64,000 bases of DNA from Nocardioides alkalitolerans (GTDB lineage Bacteria > Actinomycetota > Actinomycetes > Propionibacteriales > Nocardioidaceae), in assembly GCA_038184435.1 (NCBI GenBank), contig CP116227.1, positions 3,315,501-3,379,500 of the forward strand, read 5' to 3'. The notes beneath the pieces were generated by a model, which was not told where the DNA came from, ran no database searches, and was given only the letters and a program-made list of their open reading frames with translations. The first letter of the stretch is position 1. Each line of letters opens with the position of its first letter. This document shows positions 15,725-24,751 of this stretch, one piece after another. The position numbers and the translations under genes are program-made.

Positions 15725-16417
15725 TCAGCAGACGGGCGCGGGGCCGGTCTCGAGGTGGCTGTGCTCGTTGAACGACACGAGCCGCACGCCGCGGAGCCCG
15801 ACCGTGACCTTGGTGAGCGACGTGTTGACGACGACCGGGGTCAGCCGCGTCCAGGGGCCCGCGAGCTCGGCCGGGTCGGATGCGGGGTCCCACAGGCCGA
15901 CCATCGCCGCGGTCAGCCACGCGACGGGTCCGCCGGAGGTGACGACGACGATCGTGCCGGTGCGTCCGACGCGGTCGGCGGCGTCGGAGAGGGCGGCCTG
16001 CGTACGGCGCGTGAACGCCGCGAACGACTCGGCGTAGTCGTCGTGGTCGCCGCTGGTCCAGCGCATCATCGCCATCTGCAGCCACTGCTGGAACTGCTGC
16101 GGGTCGGGGTCGCCGCCGCCGACCATCGTGGGCAGGTGGGCGCGGAGCACCTCGCCGTGGTCGTAGTCGGCCCAGCGTTCGTCGACGGTGGTCCGGGCGC
16201 CCCAGGCACCCGTCACGGTGAGGGCCTCGACGGTCTCGCGGTGCATCCGACGGCCGGCGTGGACGACGAGGTCCGGCGCGACGCCCCGCGCGGCGAGGGC
16301 GGCGCCGAGCAACCGGCTCTGCTCCCAGCCGAGCGGCGTCAGCGTCTCCTCGTCGGTCCCGTCCTCGGCCCCGCCCCAGGAGGACTGGCCGTGGCGCACG
16401 AGCAGCAGCGTGCCCAT
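15725..16417 (-). CDS. Histidine phosphatase superfamily protein lacking the second His
   Basis: A 230-residue phosphoglycerate-mutase/histidine-phosphatase fold protein. The phosphate-accepting RHG is at residues 8-10. In most family members a second catalytic His lies in a VSHGG-type strand near the C terminus; here the matching strand reads VVVTSGGPVAW, with Ser in place of His. It may be a subfamily with altered chemistry or a non-catalytic member. The ATG at 16417 overlaps the stop of the upstream phosphotransferase gene by one base (TGATG), so the two are translationally coupled and probably work together, perhaps on phosphorylated or CoA-linked metabolites (inference). Confidence 0.85.
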   Translation of the reverse strand: MGTLLLVRHGQSSWGGAEDGTDEETLTPLGWEQSRLLGAALAARGVAPDLVVHAGRRMHRETVEALTVTGAWGARTTVDERWADYDHGEVLRAHLPTMVGGGDPDPQQFQQWLQMAMMRWTSGDHDDYAESFAAFTRRTQAALSDAADRVGRTGTIVVVTSGGPVAWLTAAMVGLWDPASDPAELAGPWTRLTPVVVNTSLTKVTVGLRGVRLVSFNEHSHLETGPAPVC

Positions 16418-17511
16418 CAGGACACCCACCCGATCGGGCCGTCGTCGATCACCGTGCGGCAGCGCCGGGCGAGCAGCCCGACCATGGCGCCGAGGCCCGC
16501 GAAGGCGGGGTTGGTGGTGGCACCCGCGACGTACCGCGCCCAGATCTGCTGCGCGATCACCGCCAGCCGGAACAGGCCGAAGACCTCGTAGAACCGCCAG
16601 GCGTCCGCGTCGACGTCGAGGCCGCGCGCCGCGGCGTACGTCTGGACGACCTGCTGCCGCGTCCACATCCCCTCGAGGTGGGTGGGCTGCCGGCGGGCGG
16701 AGCGGAAGACGGGCTCGTCGTCGGCCTGCACCCAGTAGGCCAGCGCGCTGCCGAGCTCGGCGAGCGGGTCGCCGACGGTCGCGAGCTCCCAGTCGAGCAC
16801 CCCGACGACCTCCCACGGCGTGCCCGAGCCGGGGCCGCCGGCGAGCACGAGGTTGTCGAACCGGACGTCGTTGTGGACGAGGCAGGAGCCCACGTCGGCG
16901 GGCTGCTCGGCCGCGAGCCAGGCGGTGACGGCGGAGAAGTCGGGTACGTCGGGGGTCCGGGCCGCCTCGAGCCGGCGGGTCCAGCCGGCGACCTGGCGGG
17001 CGACCGAGTCCCCGCCGCGGCCGAAGCGCTCGAGGTCGTGCGCCACGACGTCCACGTCGTGGAGACGGCCGAGCACGTCGACGAGGCGCGCGCAGAGGCC
17101 GTCGAGGTCCGCGGGACGGGCCACCGCTGCCAGGTCGGGGTCGAGCTCGCCGCGCAGGATGGTGCCCGCGACACGCTCCATCACGTAGAAGTCGGCGCCC
17201 AGCACAGAACTGTCACCGGCGTGAGCCACCATCCTCGGCACGAGGTCGAACGCCGGGCGGAGGGAGCGCTGGATGTCGAACTCACGACCCATGTCGTGGG
17301 CGCTGCCGCCGCGGGCGCCGTGCGGCGGGCGACGCAGCACGAGGTCGCGCGCCTCACCCCCGGAGCCGTACCGGAGGGCGTAGGTGAGGTTGGACGCGCC
17401 TCCGGGGAACTGGCGCACCTCGGGCAGGCCGGGCGGGAGGTCCTCCGCCGGCGCGTGCGCGCGCAGCCAGGCGTCGAGCGCGACGACGTCGATCGCGTCC
17501 TCGTCACGCAC
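16417..17511 (-). CDS. APH-type phosphotransferase family protein
   Basis: A 364-residue protein of the aminoglycoside/choline-kinase-like phosphotransferase family, close to the ACAD10/11 N-terminal type. The nucleotide region FPGGASNLTYALRYG lies near the N terminus. The Brenner catalytic loop LVHNDVRFDNLVL (HxDxxxxN) and the metal-binding GVLDWELATVGDPLAELG are intact. Such proteins phosphorylate hydroxylated small molecules, and the ACAD10/11 link suggests hydroxy-acyl-CoA metabolism. I use the GTG at 17511; the frame is open for 26 more codons with plausible coding sequence (for example NGIRNDDLEQGN) but no start codon, so the true N terminus is uncertain. Confidence 0.88.
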   Translation of the reverse strand: MRDEDAIDVVALDAWLRAHAPAEDLPPGLPEVRQFPGGASNLTYALRYGSGGEARDLVLRRPPHGARGGSAHDMGREFDIQRSLRPAFDLVPRMVAHAGDSSVLGADFYVMERVAGTILRGELDPDLAAVARPADLDGLCARLVDVLGRLHDVDVVAHDLERFGRGGDSVARQVAGWTRRLEAARTPDVPDFSAVTAWLAAEQPADVGSCLVHNDVRFDNLVLAGGPGSGTPWEVVGVLDWELATVGDPLAELGSALAYWVQADDEPVFRSARRQPTHLEGMWTRQQVVQTYAAARGLDVDADAWRFYEVFGLFRLAVIAQQIWARYVAGATTNPAFAGLGAMVGLLARRCRTVIDDGPIGWVS

Positions 17512-17657
17512 CGGACGCGACGCGTTGCCCTGCTCGAGGTCGTCGTTGCGGATGCCGTTCTCCTTCGCCGTGTCCCGGAGTGGGGGTGGACCTCAGCATT
17601 GTGTCGGAGACAATCAGGCCCGCAGGCGGGAATCAGGTAACTCACAGGGGGAGCACG

Positions 17658-19559
17658 ATGACGGGTGGCGCTCGGGGCCGCACAGCGCGCGCGCTGGCGG
17701 GGACGGTGGCGACGCTCGTCGCCGGGTCGCTGCTGGTGGCGTGCTCCGACGACGGCGACCGCGAGGAGGCGGAGCGCGCGGTCACGAGCCTGCGCGAGGG
17801 CCTGGTCGCGGGCGACCTCGCCGACGTGCCCCTGACCGGCGCCACCCCCGAGGAGGCGACGGCGGAGCTGGAGACGGTCGTCGCGGGGCTCGGCGACGTC
17901 GACCCGCAGGTCACGACGGGTGACGTCACGGTCGACGGCGACACCGGCACCGCCACGCTCGACTGGGTCTGGCAGCTCGGCGAACAGACCTGGAGCCACA
18001 CGTCGACCGTCGCGCTGCGCAGCGAGGGCGACGACTGGCAGGTCGTCTGGTCGCCGACGGTCGTCGAGTCCTCCCTCGCCGAGGGCGAGGTGCTGCGGGC
18101 CGACACGACCGCCGCCGTCCGCGGCGACGTGCTGGCGGGCGACGGCGAGCCGATCGTCACGCTGCGCGACGTCGTGCGCTTCGGCATCGACAAGTCCCGC
18201 ATCGACGCGGCCACCGCGCAGGCGTCCGCGCGCACGCTGGCCGAGACGCTGGGGATCGACGCCGACGCGTTCGTGCAGCGCGTGGCGGCGGCCGGCGAGC
18301 GGGCGTACGTCGAGGCGCTCGTGGTCCGCGCCGACGAGGCCGACCTCAACCTGCTGGGCGGCACGCCGGGGGTCGCGGCGATCCCCGACCAGGTGCCGCT
18401 CGCGCCGACCCGGGGCTTCGCCGCGCCGATCCTCGGCTCGGTCGGGGAGGCCACGGCGGAGATCGTCGAGGAGTCCGACGGCGCGATCCGCGCCGGCGAC
18501 GTCGTGGGCCTCGGCGGGCTCCAGCGGCGGTACGACGCGGACCTGCGCGGCACCGACGGCCTCCGGGTCGTCGTGGTCCCGGCCGAGGGGTCCGACGCCG
18601 AGCCGCGCGAGCTCCACGCGACCGAGGCCGTGGCGGGCTCCCCGCTCGCCACCACCCTCGACATCGACCTCCAGGGCCTCGCCGAGGGGCTGCTCGCCGA
18701 CGTCGGTCCGGCCAGCGCGATCGTGGCCGTGCGCCCGTCCGACGGCGCCCTCCTCGCGGCGGCGAACGGGCCGGGCACGGGTGGGCAGAACGCCGCCACC
18801 TTCGGGCAGTACGCACCGGGATCGACCTTCAAGGTCGTCACCTCCCTCGCCCTCCTGCGGGCCGGGGTCGGTCCCGACGACACCGTCGCCTGCCCGGCGC
18901 AGGTCACCGTCGACGGCCGCGTGTTCGAGAACTACGACGACTACCCGGCCTCCGGCATCGGCGAGATCACGCTCCGGGAGGCCGTCGCGAACTCGTGCAA
19001 CACGGCCTTCATCGGCAGTGCCGACGCGCTGCCCGAGGGGGCCCTCGCGGAGGCGGCCGCCGCGCTCGGCCTCGGCGTCGACCAGGACCTGGGCTTCCCG
19101 GCGTACTTCGGCCAGGTGCCGGCGCCCGAGGGGGCGACGGAGGCCGCGGCCGAGACCATCGGCCAGGGCCGCGTGCTCGCCTCCCCGATGGCCATGGCGA
19201 CGGTCGCCGCGTCCGTCGCCGCGGGCCGCGCGGTGCTGCCGACCCTGCTCCCCGACCACACCGCCGAGGCCGTGCCGGCCGGCACGCCCCTGACCGCCGA
19301 CGAGGCCGCGGCGCTGCAGGAGCTGATGCGGGCCGTCGTCACCGACGGCAGCGGCCGACTGCTCGCCGACCTGCCTGGGGCGCCGGTCGGCGCCAAGACC
19401 GGCACCGCCGAGTTCGGCACCGCGAACCCGCCGGCCACCCACGCCTGGATGATCGCCACCCAGGGCGACCTGGCGGTCGCCGTCTTCGTCGAGGAGGGCG
19501 CCTCGGGCTCGGGCACCGCCGGTCCGATCCTGCGGTCGTTCCTCGCCGGCGCGGCCTGA
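17658..19559 (+). CDS. Lipoprotein class B penicillin-binding protein
   Basis: A 633-residue D,D-transpeptidase for peptidoglycan cross-linking, exported and probably lipid-anchored. The signal sequence ends in a lipobox with Cys29 (SLLVAC-SDDG). Residues about 35-145 are an NTF2/MecA-N-like domain, followed by a dimerisation domain and the transpeptidase domain with SxxK at Ser389-Lys392 (STFK), SxN at 446-448 (SCN) and KTG at 580-582. All active-site motifs are intact. The ATG at 17658 follows a GGGGGAG ribosome site. Separate from the pbpA/rodA cluster at 58-61 kb, so it is an additional PBP, read alone and followed by the large secreted protein gene. Confidence 0.94.
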   Translation: MTGGARGRTARALAGTVATLVAGSLLVACSDDGDREEAERAVTSLREGLVAGDLADVPLTGATPEEATAELETVVAGLGDVDPQVTTGDVTVDGDTGTATLDWVWQLGEQTWSHTSTVALRSEGDDWQVVWSPTVVESSLAEGEVLRADTTAAVRGDVLAGDGEPIVTLRDVVRFGIDKSRIDAATAQASARTLAETLGIDADAFVQRVAAAGERAYVEALVVRADEADLNLLGGTPGVAAIPDQVPLAPTRGFAAPILGSVGEATAEIVEESDGAIRAGDVVGLGGLQRRYDADLRGTDGLRVVVVPAEGSDAEPRELHATEAVAGSPLATTLDIDLQGLAEGLLADVGPASAIVAVRPSDGALLAAANGPGTGGQNAATFGQYAPGSTFKVVTSLALLRAGVGPDDTVACPAQVTVDGRVFENYDDYPASGIGEITLREAVANSCNTAFIGSADALPEGALAEAAAALGLGVDQDLGFPAYFGQVPAPEGATEAAAETIGQGRVLASPMAMATVAASVAAGRAVLPTLLPDHTAEAVPAGTPLTADEAAALQELMRAVVTDGSGRLLADLPGAPVGAKTGTAEFGTANPPATHAWMIATQGDLAVAVFVEEGASGSGTAGPILRSFLAGAA

Positions 19560-19726
19560 TCGGCGCCCCGATGTCACGCAGCCGTCACCTCGCGGGGGTG
19601 TCGCTCGCGGCTCCCGGGGAGTAACTTCACTCATCCACGCATCAGCTCCGTCGCGGTCTCGGGCCCGCCGACGTCGCCTGACGCCGGTCGGCGCGGGGCC
19701 GTGGCCCTCTCTCGGGGAGTCCACAC

Positions 19727-22700
19727 GTGTCCGGGTCCGCGCGCCTCCGTCCCCTCGTCCGGGGCGGCCTCGCCCTCGTGCTCCTTCTCGTCGCCCTCGT
19801 CCTCACCGGCAGCCCGGCGCAGGCGACGAGCGGCCTCGAGGTCGGCATCCGCCTGACGTCCGGCAACACGCTGTCGTCGGGCACGCCGTTCCGCTACGAG
19901 GTCGCGCTCGTCTGCACGCGCTCCACGGACGCCTGCGCCGACGTGGTGGCACGGATCCCGTTGGGCGACGCCGCGGCGTACCAGCGGAGCGAGGAGCCCG
20001 CGACCGCCCCCGCAGGGGTGACGGTCACCCAGACCGTGGAGGACGACGACCTGGTCGTCCGGCTCACCGGTGCCCTGCCGGCCGGGGCCACGGCCCTCGC
20101 GACGTTCTCCCTGACACCGCCCAACGACACGACCCCCGACGGCACGAGCTGGGAGCTGGAGCCCGTGGCCACGAGCTCGAACGCGGGGACGAGCCGGCAC
20201 GCGCCGCCGGGGTACGACGAGGAGGTGACCGCCCACGTCGACGCGACGACGACGGCGGTCGCCCACGTGGGCCTCACGGACTCCGCGCTGCGCCGGCCCG
20301 GCGACGAGGTGACGTTCGACCTCCGGGTCTCCTGCGTGCAGCCCGACACGGGCAACTGGTTCCCCGGACGGCTCGAGATCAAGGCCGAGCTCGCCCGCGG
20401 TCTCACGCTGGTCGGGTCGACCCCGGCCGGCGCCCGGGTCTCGGGCCGCACCCTCACGTGGACCCCGACGGGCGACGCGCTCCCCGCCAGCTGCCGCGAG
20501 CGGGGCGCCGACGGCGTCGTGGCCGGCACCGTCACGGCCCGCATCGACGAGGGCCAGACCGACCGCGCGCAGCTGCCGCTGTCGCTGCGCGTCACGCCCA
20601 CCACGGCGGGTGGCGGTCACCGCTGGACGGGCGAGCCGGCGACCGACAGCGCCCAGGTCACCGTCATGGGCGCGCCGGGGGCGAGCCCGGGCTCGCTGTT
20701 CGCGGGCGCCTTCGGCCAGGTGCGCACGAGCACCTCCGACGACGGCACGGCCGAGGACCGCTCGCAGGCGACCTACCCGGGCAACTGGCTCGGGGTGCTC
20801 CCGGCCCAGCCGGCGTTCTCGCTCGAGCAGTTCCAGCCCAACGGGGCGACGGGGCTGACCCAGGCGGGCTTCAAGACCTCCTACAACAACATCGAGGACG
20901 GGTCGGGCTACGCCGTCGGGGTCGCCCAGCAGATGCCGTGCCTGGGCAGCGGCACCCGTCACGAGCCGTCGAGCGGCTCCTGCGTCCCCGCCTTCCACGC
21001 CACGACCGCGGCGCTGTGGGTGGACAACGACGCCGACGGCTCGACCGGCGAGGCCGTGCCGGGTGGTTACCGCGCGCGGGCCGTGCTCACCGACGGTCGC
21101 CGCGTCACCCTCCACCGCACCGGCGGCACGACGGCCCTCGACGACCGCGGCCAGTGGGTGGGCTTCTCCGTCCCCGACTCCGCCGTCGGCCGGGTCCGGG
21201 CCATCGAGTTCCCCGCGAGCACGGGCATCGAGTCCTACACCATGAGCTGGGCGGTGTTCGGCTACGTCGACCCCGAGGTCGACCCCGGCGAGGTCGTGGT
21301 GGCGCGCTCGTCCGCGTCGGCGACGTACGGCGACGACACCACGCAGCTGAGCACCCGCGACGCCGTGCTCACCGTGGTGGCCCGGCCGCAGCTGGGGGTG
21401 GACGCGTCGTACGCCGCCGCCACCCTCCCCGAGGTCGGCGCCACGACGACGCTCGACGTCACGGGCAGCGCGCTGCTGCCGGCCGGTTCCGACACCGACC
21501 TCGTGCTGGCCGAGCGGCTCCCCGAGGGCCTCGACTGGCACGGCAGCGTGCCGGCCACGCTGCCCGCGACGCTCGAGATCACCCACCGCGCGGGCGGCCG
21601 GGGCCAGACCGTGACCGAGCGCGAGGTCGCGCTGCCGCTCGTCGTCGCCCGCAACGCGGGAGGCAGCGGCCGCACGCTCGTGCGAGCCGTGGTCGACGCC
21701 GACGAGCTCGCCGCGCAGGTGACCGACGAGGCCGGCGCCCGCGTGCGCCTGCAGCTGTCCCTCCCCGTGGTCGCGACGCGGCCCGGCCTGCTCGCCCACG
21801 AGGCGCGGCTGGTCGCGCCCGGCACCCCGATCTCCCAGGTCTGCGCCCAGCAGCCGGCCACCACGTCGCGCTCGGTGCCGACCTCGACGACGGGCCTGGC
21901 CCACACGGCGCCCGGCTGCCTCGCGACGAGCACCGTGCAGGTGGAGACCGGCGACGGCGCCGCCTCCTTCTCCGTCGACGTGCAGGTGCAGGGCGACGCC
22001 GACGAGGAGCCGAAGGCCGCCCCGTCGCTCGGCCTCGCCGACGACGGCGAGGCGACCTACACGCTGCGGTGGCGCAACACGGCGACGACGCCGCTGAAGG
22101 ACGTGACGGTCTACGACGTGCTCCCCACGCTCGACGACACCCTCCTGGCCGGCGCCGCGTCGGGCACACCGCGCGGCAGCGGCTTCGAGGTCGAGCTGCT
22201 CGACGTCGAGGCGCCGAACGGGGTCCGCGTCGCGACCGCCGACGACAGCGACGTGTGCCACTCCCTCGGCACCGAGCCGCAGGCCGAGGGCTGTGCCGCG
22301 TGGCGCACCGACGGCGACCCCGACGGGGTCCGCGCGCTGCGGCTGACGTCGGGCGCGACGTACGACATCGGCGAGGGCTTCGACGTCACCCTCACCGTGG
22401 GTCTGCCCGACGACGTGGCCCCCGGCTCCGTCGCCTGGAACACGGCCGCCGCGACGGCGCGCAACGCCTGGAGCGGCTCGACGCTGCCGCCGGTGGAGAG
22501 CGCGAAGGTGGGGCTGACGCCGTACGCCGAGGACCTGCCCCCGGTGGTGACGCTGGAGACCGACCGGGCCTACGCCGGGCCCGGCGAGCAGGTGACCTAC
22601 ACCGTGCGGCTCGCCAACCCGGGCCCGCACCCGATCACCACGGCCGCACCCGTCGGCACCCTCCCCGTCGGGCTCGACTTCGTCGCGGCCACCGCCGGCG

Positions 22701-24253
22701 CCGTCGTACGGCTCCTCCTCGACGTGCTCGACGGCCTGACCGGCGGGCTGCTCGGCGAGGTCGTCGGCCCGGTGGACGAGCCCGTGCCGACCCTGCCCGG
22801 CCTGCCCGTCGCCCCCGGTTTCGATCCCACGCAGCCCCGCAGCGCGGGCAGCGAGGTGACGTGGCCGGAGATCGAGCTGGCGCCCTACGAGACGCGCGAC
22901 ATCCAGCTCACGGCCCAGCCCGACGCGTACTCCGCCGGCAGCCTCCTGAGCCGCTTCGTCGTCGAGGGCGCGATCCTGCCGAACCCCTGCCCCGAGGGCG
23001 AAGGCGTCTGCGCCGAGGTCAACGTGCCGTCCGGCCAGCTCACCGTGACGCACGAGGCGGAGGGTGAGGGGGCGCCGCTGTACGCCGCGGGTCCGACCGC
23101 CGTCCGCGTCGACTGCGTGCGGGGCGGGGTGCCCGTGCACGGCTTCCCGCGCACGCTGCAGCTCGCCGACGGCCAGGTCAGCGCGGCGCTGCCGGTGCCG
23201 TACGGCGCGGTCTGCTCCGGCGGCGTCACGCAGGACCAGGGTGCGACGGACGTGGCGGTCTCGCCCGCGACCGGCACCCGGGTCACCCCGGAGACGCCCC
23301 AGGGGGCGCTCGTCGTGACAACCCGCTTCGACCTGGCGCGCGTCGTCGTCGACCGGCGGGTGTCCGGCGTCGGGGCCGCGATGGCGCCGGCGACGGCCCT
23401 CGTCTCCGTGACGTGCCGCTGGCGCGACGAGACCCTGCCGGGCTTCCCGATGCAGGTGTCGATGGGCCGGGGCGAGCGGGTCGGGCTCACCGCCCTGCTG
23501 CCCGTCGGCGCCCTCTGCACCTCGACGGAGACGTCGGGCGCGCCCGCCGACGAGGTGCCGGGGGGTTCCGTGGTCGCGACCGCCGTCGCGGGCGGGGAGA
23601 CCCTGCTGTCGACCCACGGCGTCTACTCGGCGGGCCGCCTGCGCGTGACCGCCGGCGACGACCTCGACGACGACGCCCGCGTCGCCGTGACCTGCCGTCG
23701 CGAGGGCGCGGTGACGTGGTCGGGCGAGGTGCGGGCGGCTCCGGGCACGACGGCCGTCGCCCGCAGCGGGGGCCGCGACGTGCTCCTGCCGGCCGGCACC
23801 AGCTGCGACGCCGCGCCGACCGACCTGGCCCAGCGCGTGAGCGCCGACGGTGCCCTGGCGGTGGCGGCGGACGGCGGTGCCCGCGTCCAGGACCTCGACC
23901 TCGTCGTCAGCGCGGCTCCCGCCGCCCAGGCGGCCGTGGGCGACCTGCTCGACTCCGTGGGCCTCGGCGGGGTCCGCGGTCCCGGCGGCGTCGTCGGTGC
24001 CGGCCGTCTCGCGGACCCGTCGGTGGCGGTGCCCGGTCAGGCACCCACCGGGCCGGTGCCGCCCACGGGGGACCCGACGACGCGCACCACGACCGACGAC
24101 GACCCCGACGGCGAGCTCGGCCTCGCCGCTCCCGCGAGCGGCGACACGGCGGACGACGAGGACGGGGGCCGCGACGTACCGGTCCTCCCGCTCGCCCTCG
24201 GCGGCCTCCTGCTCCTCGCCGCCGGCGCGCTCTGGACGCGGTTCCGCCTGTAG
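19727..24253 (+). CDS. Large secreted, membrane-anchored DUF11/DUF5979-like protein
   Basis: A 1508-residue surface protein. A signal peptide (1-33, ending AQA) is followed by about 1000 residues of Ig-like beta domains with the DUF11 pattern (for example PGEQVTYTVRLANPGPHPI near 943). Next come three DUF5979-like repeats starting near 1119, 1201 and 1305, each with paired Cys and a PVGAxC-type motif, and a Pro/Thr/Asp-rich stalk. Residues 1485-1505 form a transmembrane helix with a short basic tail (TRFRL). No LPxTG motif is visible. The GTG start has GGGGAG seven bases upstream. Probably an adhesin or cell-envelope matrix protein; the partner is unknown. Confidence 0.88.
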   Translation: MSGSARLRPLVRGGLALVLLLVALVLTGSPAQATSGLEVGIRLTSGNTLSSGTPFRYEVALVCTRSTDACADVVARIPLGDAAAYQRSEEPATAPAGVTVTQTVEDDDLVVRLTGALPAGATALATFSLTPPNDTTPDGTSWELEPVATSSNAGTSRHAPPGYDEEVTAHVDATTTAVAHVGLTDSALRRPGDEVTFDLRVSCVQPDTGNWFPGRLEIKAELARGLTLVGSTPAGARVSGRTLTWTPTGDALPASCRERGADGVVAGTVTARIDEGQTDRAQLPLSLRVTPTTAGGGHRWTGEPATDSAQVTVMGAPGASPGSLFAGAFGQVRTSTSDDGTAEDRSQATYPGNWLGVLPAQPAFSLEQFQPNGATGLTQAGFKTSYNNIEDGSGYAVGVAQQMPCLGSGTRHEPSSGSCVPAFHATTAALWVDNDADGSTGEAVPGGYRARAVLTDGRRVTLHRTGGTTALDDRGQWVGFSVPDSAVGRVRAIEFPASTGIESYTMSWAVFGYVDPEVDPGEVVVARSSASATYGDDTTQLSTRDAVLTVVARPQLGVDASYAAATLPEVGATTTLDVTGSALLPAGSDTDLVLAERLPEGLDWHGSVPATLPATLEITHRAGGRGQTVTEREVALPLVVARNAGGSGRTLVRAVVDADELAAQVTDEAGARVRLQLSLPVVATRPGLLAHEARLVAPGTPISQVCAQQPATTSRSVPTSTTGLAHTAPGCLATSTVQVETGDGAASFSVDVQVQGDADEEPKAAPSLGLADDGEATYTLRWRNTATTPLKDVTVYDVLPTLDDTLLAGAASGTPRGSGFEVELLDVEAPNGVRVATADDSDVCHSLGTEPQAEGCAAWRTDGDPDGVRALRLTSGATYDIGEGFDVTLTVGLPDDVAPGSVAWNTAAATARNAWSGSTLPPVESAKVGLTPYAEDLPPVVTLETDRAYAGPGEQVTYTVRLANPGPHPITTAAPVGTLPVGLDFVAATAGAVVRLLLDVLDGLTGGLLGEVVGPVDEPVPTLPGLPVAPGFDPTQPRSAGSEVTWPEIELAPYETRDIQLTAQPDAYSAGSLLSRFVVEGAILPNPCPEGEGVCAEVNVPSGQLTVTHEAEGEGAPLYAAGPTAVRVDCVRGGVPVHGFPRTLQLADGQVSAALPVPYGAVCSGGVTQDQGATDVAVSPATGTRVTPETPQGALVVTTRFDLARVVVDRRVSGVGAAMAPATALVSVTCRWRDETLPGFPMQVSMGRGERVGLTALLPVGALCTSTETSGAPADEVPGGSVVATAVAGGETLLSTHGVYSAGRLRVTAGDDLDDDARVAVTCRREGAVTWSGEVRAAPGTTAVARSGGRDVLLPAGTSCDAAPTDLAQRVSADGALAVAADGGARVQDLDLVVSAAPAAQAAVGDLLDSVGLGGVRGPGGVVGAGRLADPSVAVPGQAPTGPVPPTGDPTTRTTTDDDPDGELGLAAPASGDTADDEDGGRDVPVLPLALGGLLLLAAGALWTRFRL

Positions 24254-24262
24254 CCCCCCGAG

Positions 24263-24309
24263 GGTCGTGGTGTGAGGCCACCACTTTTCGCAGGCCTCAC
24301 ACCACGACC
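24263..24309. terminator. Perfect hairpin between convergent genes
   Basis: Exact 17-base arms (GGTCGTGGTGTGAGGCC at 24263-24279, complement at 24293-24309) enclose a 13-base loop containing TTTT. It starts ten bases after the stop of the 1508-residue protein gene and lies 23 bases before the end of the convergent small membrane-protein gene. Location and stability suggest a shared two-way terminator, though there is no clear T-run. The sequence is not shared with the other hairpins in this window. Confidence 0.65.
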
Positions 24310-24331
24310 GGTGAGGGGAACGCGAGAGGGA

Positions 24332-24751
24332 TCAGGGGCGAGGGCGCGTCCGCAGCAGCCACGCCACGCCGAGGAACGGCAGCAGCAGGGGCAGGTAGCC
24401 GTAGCCCTGCCCGAACACCGACCACACGGTGTCGTCGGGGAACCAGTCGGCGTGCACGACGCTGATCGTGCCGACCGCGATCACGCCGACCAGCTCGACG
24501 CACACCGCGACCCACGCGACACGGCGCCAGACGGCCCCGGAGCGGGCGAGGCCGAGGGTGGCCGCGACGTACACGAGCGCCGCGAACGCCGACAGCAGGT
24601 AGGGCACCAGCGCCTCGTCGGCGTGGGTGGCGAGCTGCACCGACGACCGTCCGGTTGCCGACAGGGCGAGGATCGCGTAGACGGCGACGAGCACGCGGCC
24701 CCAGCCCGAGGAGGTACGCCGCGGCGCGGCTGACGGGGTCGGCTCAGGCAC
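24332..24751 (-). CDS. Four-helix integral membrane protein, unknown function
   Basis: A 139-residue hydrophobic protein with four predicted transmembrane helices (around VLVAVYAILALSA, LLSAFAALVYVAATLGLA, VAWVAVCVELVGVIAVG and LPLLLPFLGVAWLL). Between helices 3 and 4 lies a conserved-looking loop, HADWFPDDTVWSVFGQGYG. I know similar small membrane proteins from actinobacteria but no function for them. The GTG at 24751 overlaps the stop of the upstream membrane-protein gene, so the pair is one transcription unit and may form a complex. The gene ends beside the hairpin at 24263-24309. Confidence 0.8.
   Translation of the reverse strand: MPEPTPSAAPRRTSSGWGRVLVAVYAILALSATGRSSVQLATHADEALVPYLLSAFAALVYVAATLGLARSGAVWRRVAWVAVCVELVGVIAVGTISVVHADWFPDDTVWSVFGQGYGYLPLLLPFLGVAWLLRTRPRP

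Noticed and set aside
14540..16591. A 683-codon plus-strand open frame over the alcohol dehydrogenase and phosphatase-like genes
   Set aside because: The minus-strand frames encode intact known families there; the plus frame has no domain and shadow-type composition.
19631..23617. A 1328-codon open frame on the minus strand opposite the large surface-protein gene
   Set aside because: It is made of Arg/Gly/Val/His-rich sequence typical of antisense frames in GC-rich DNA, has no recognisable domain, and the plus-strand frame has a signal peptide, Ig-like domains and a membrane anchor.
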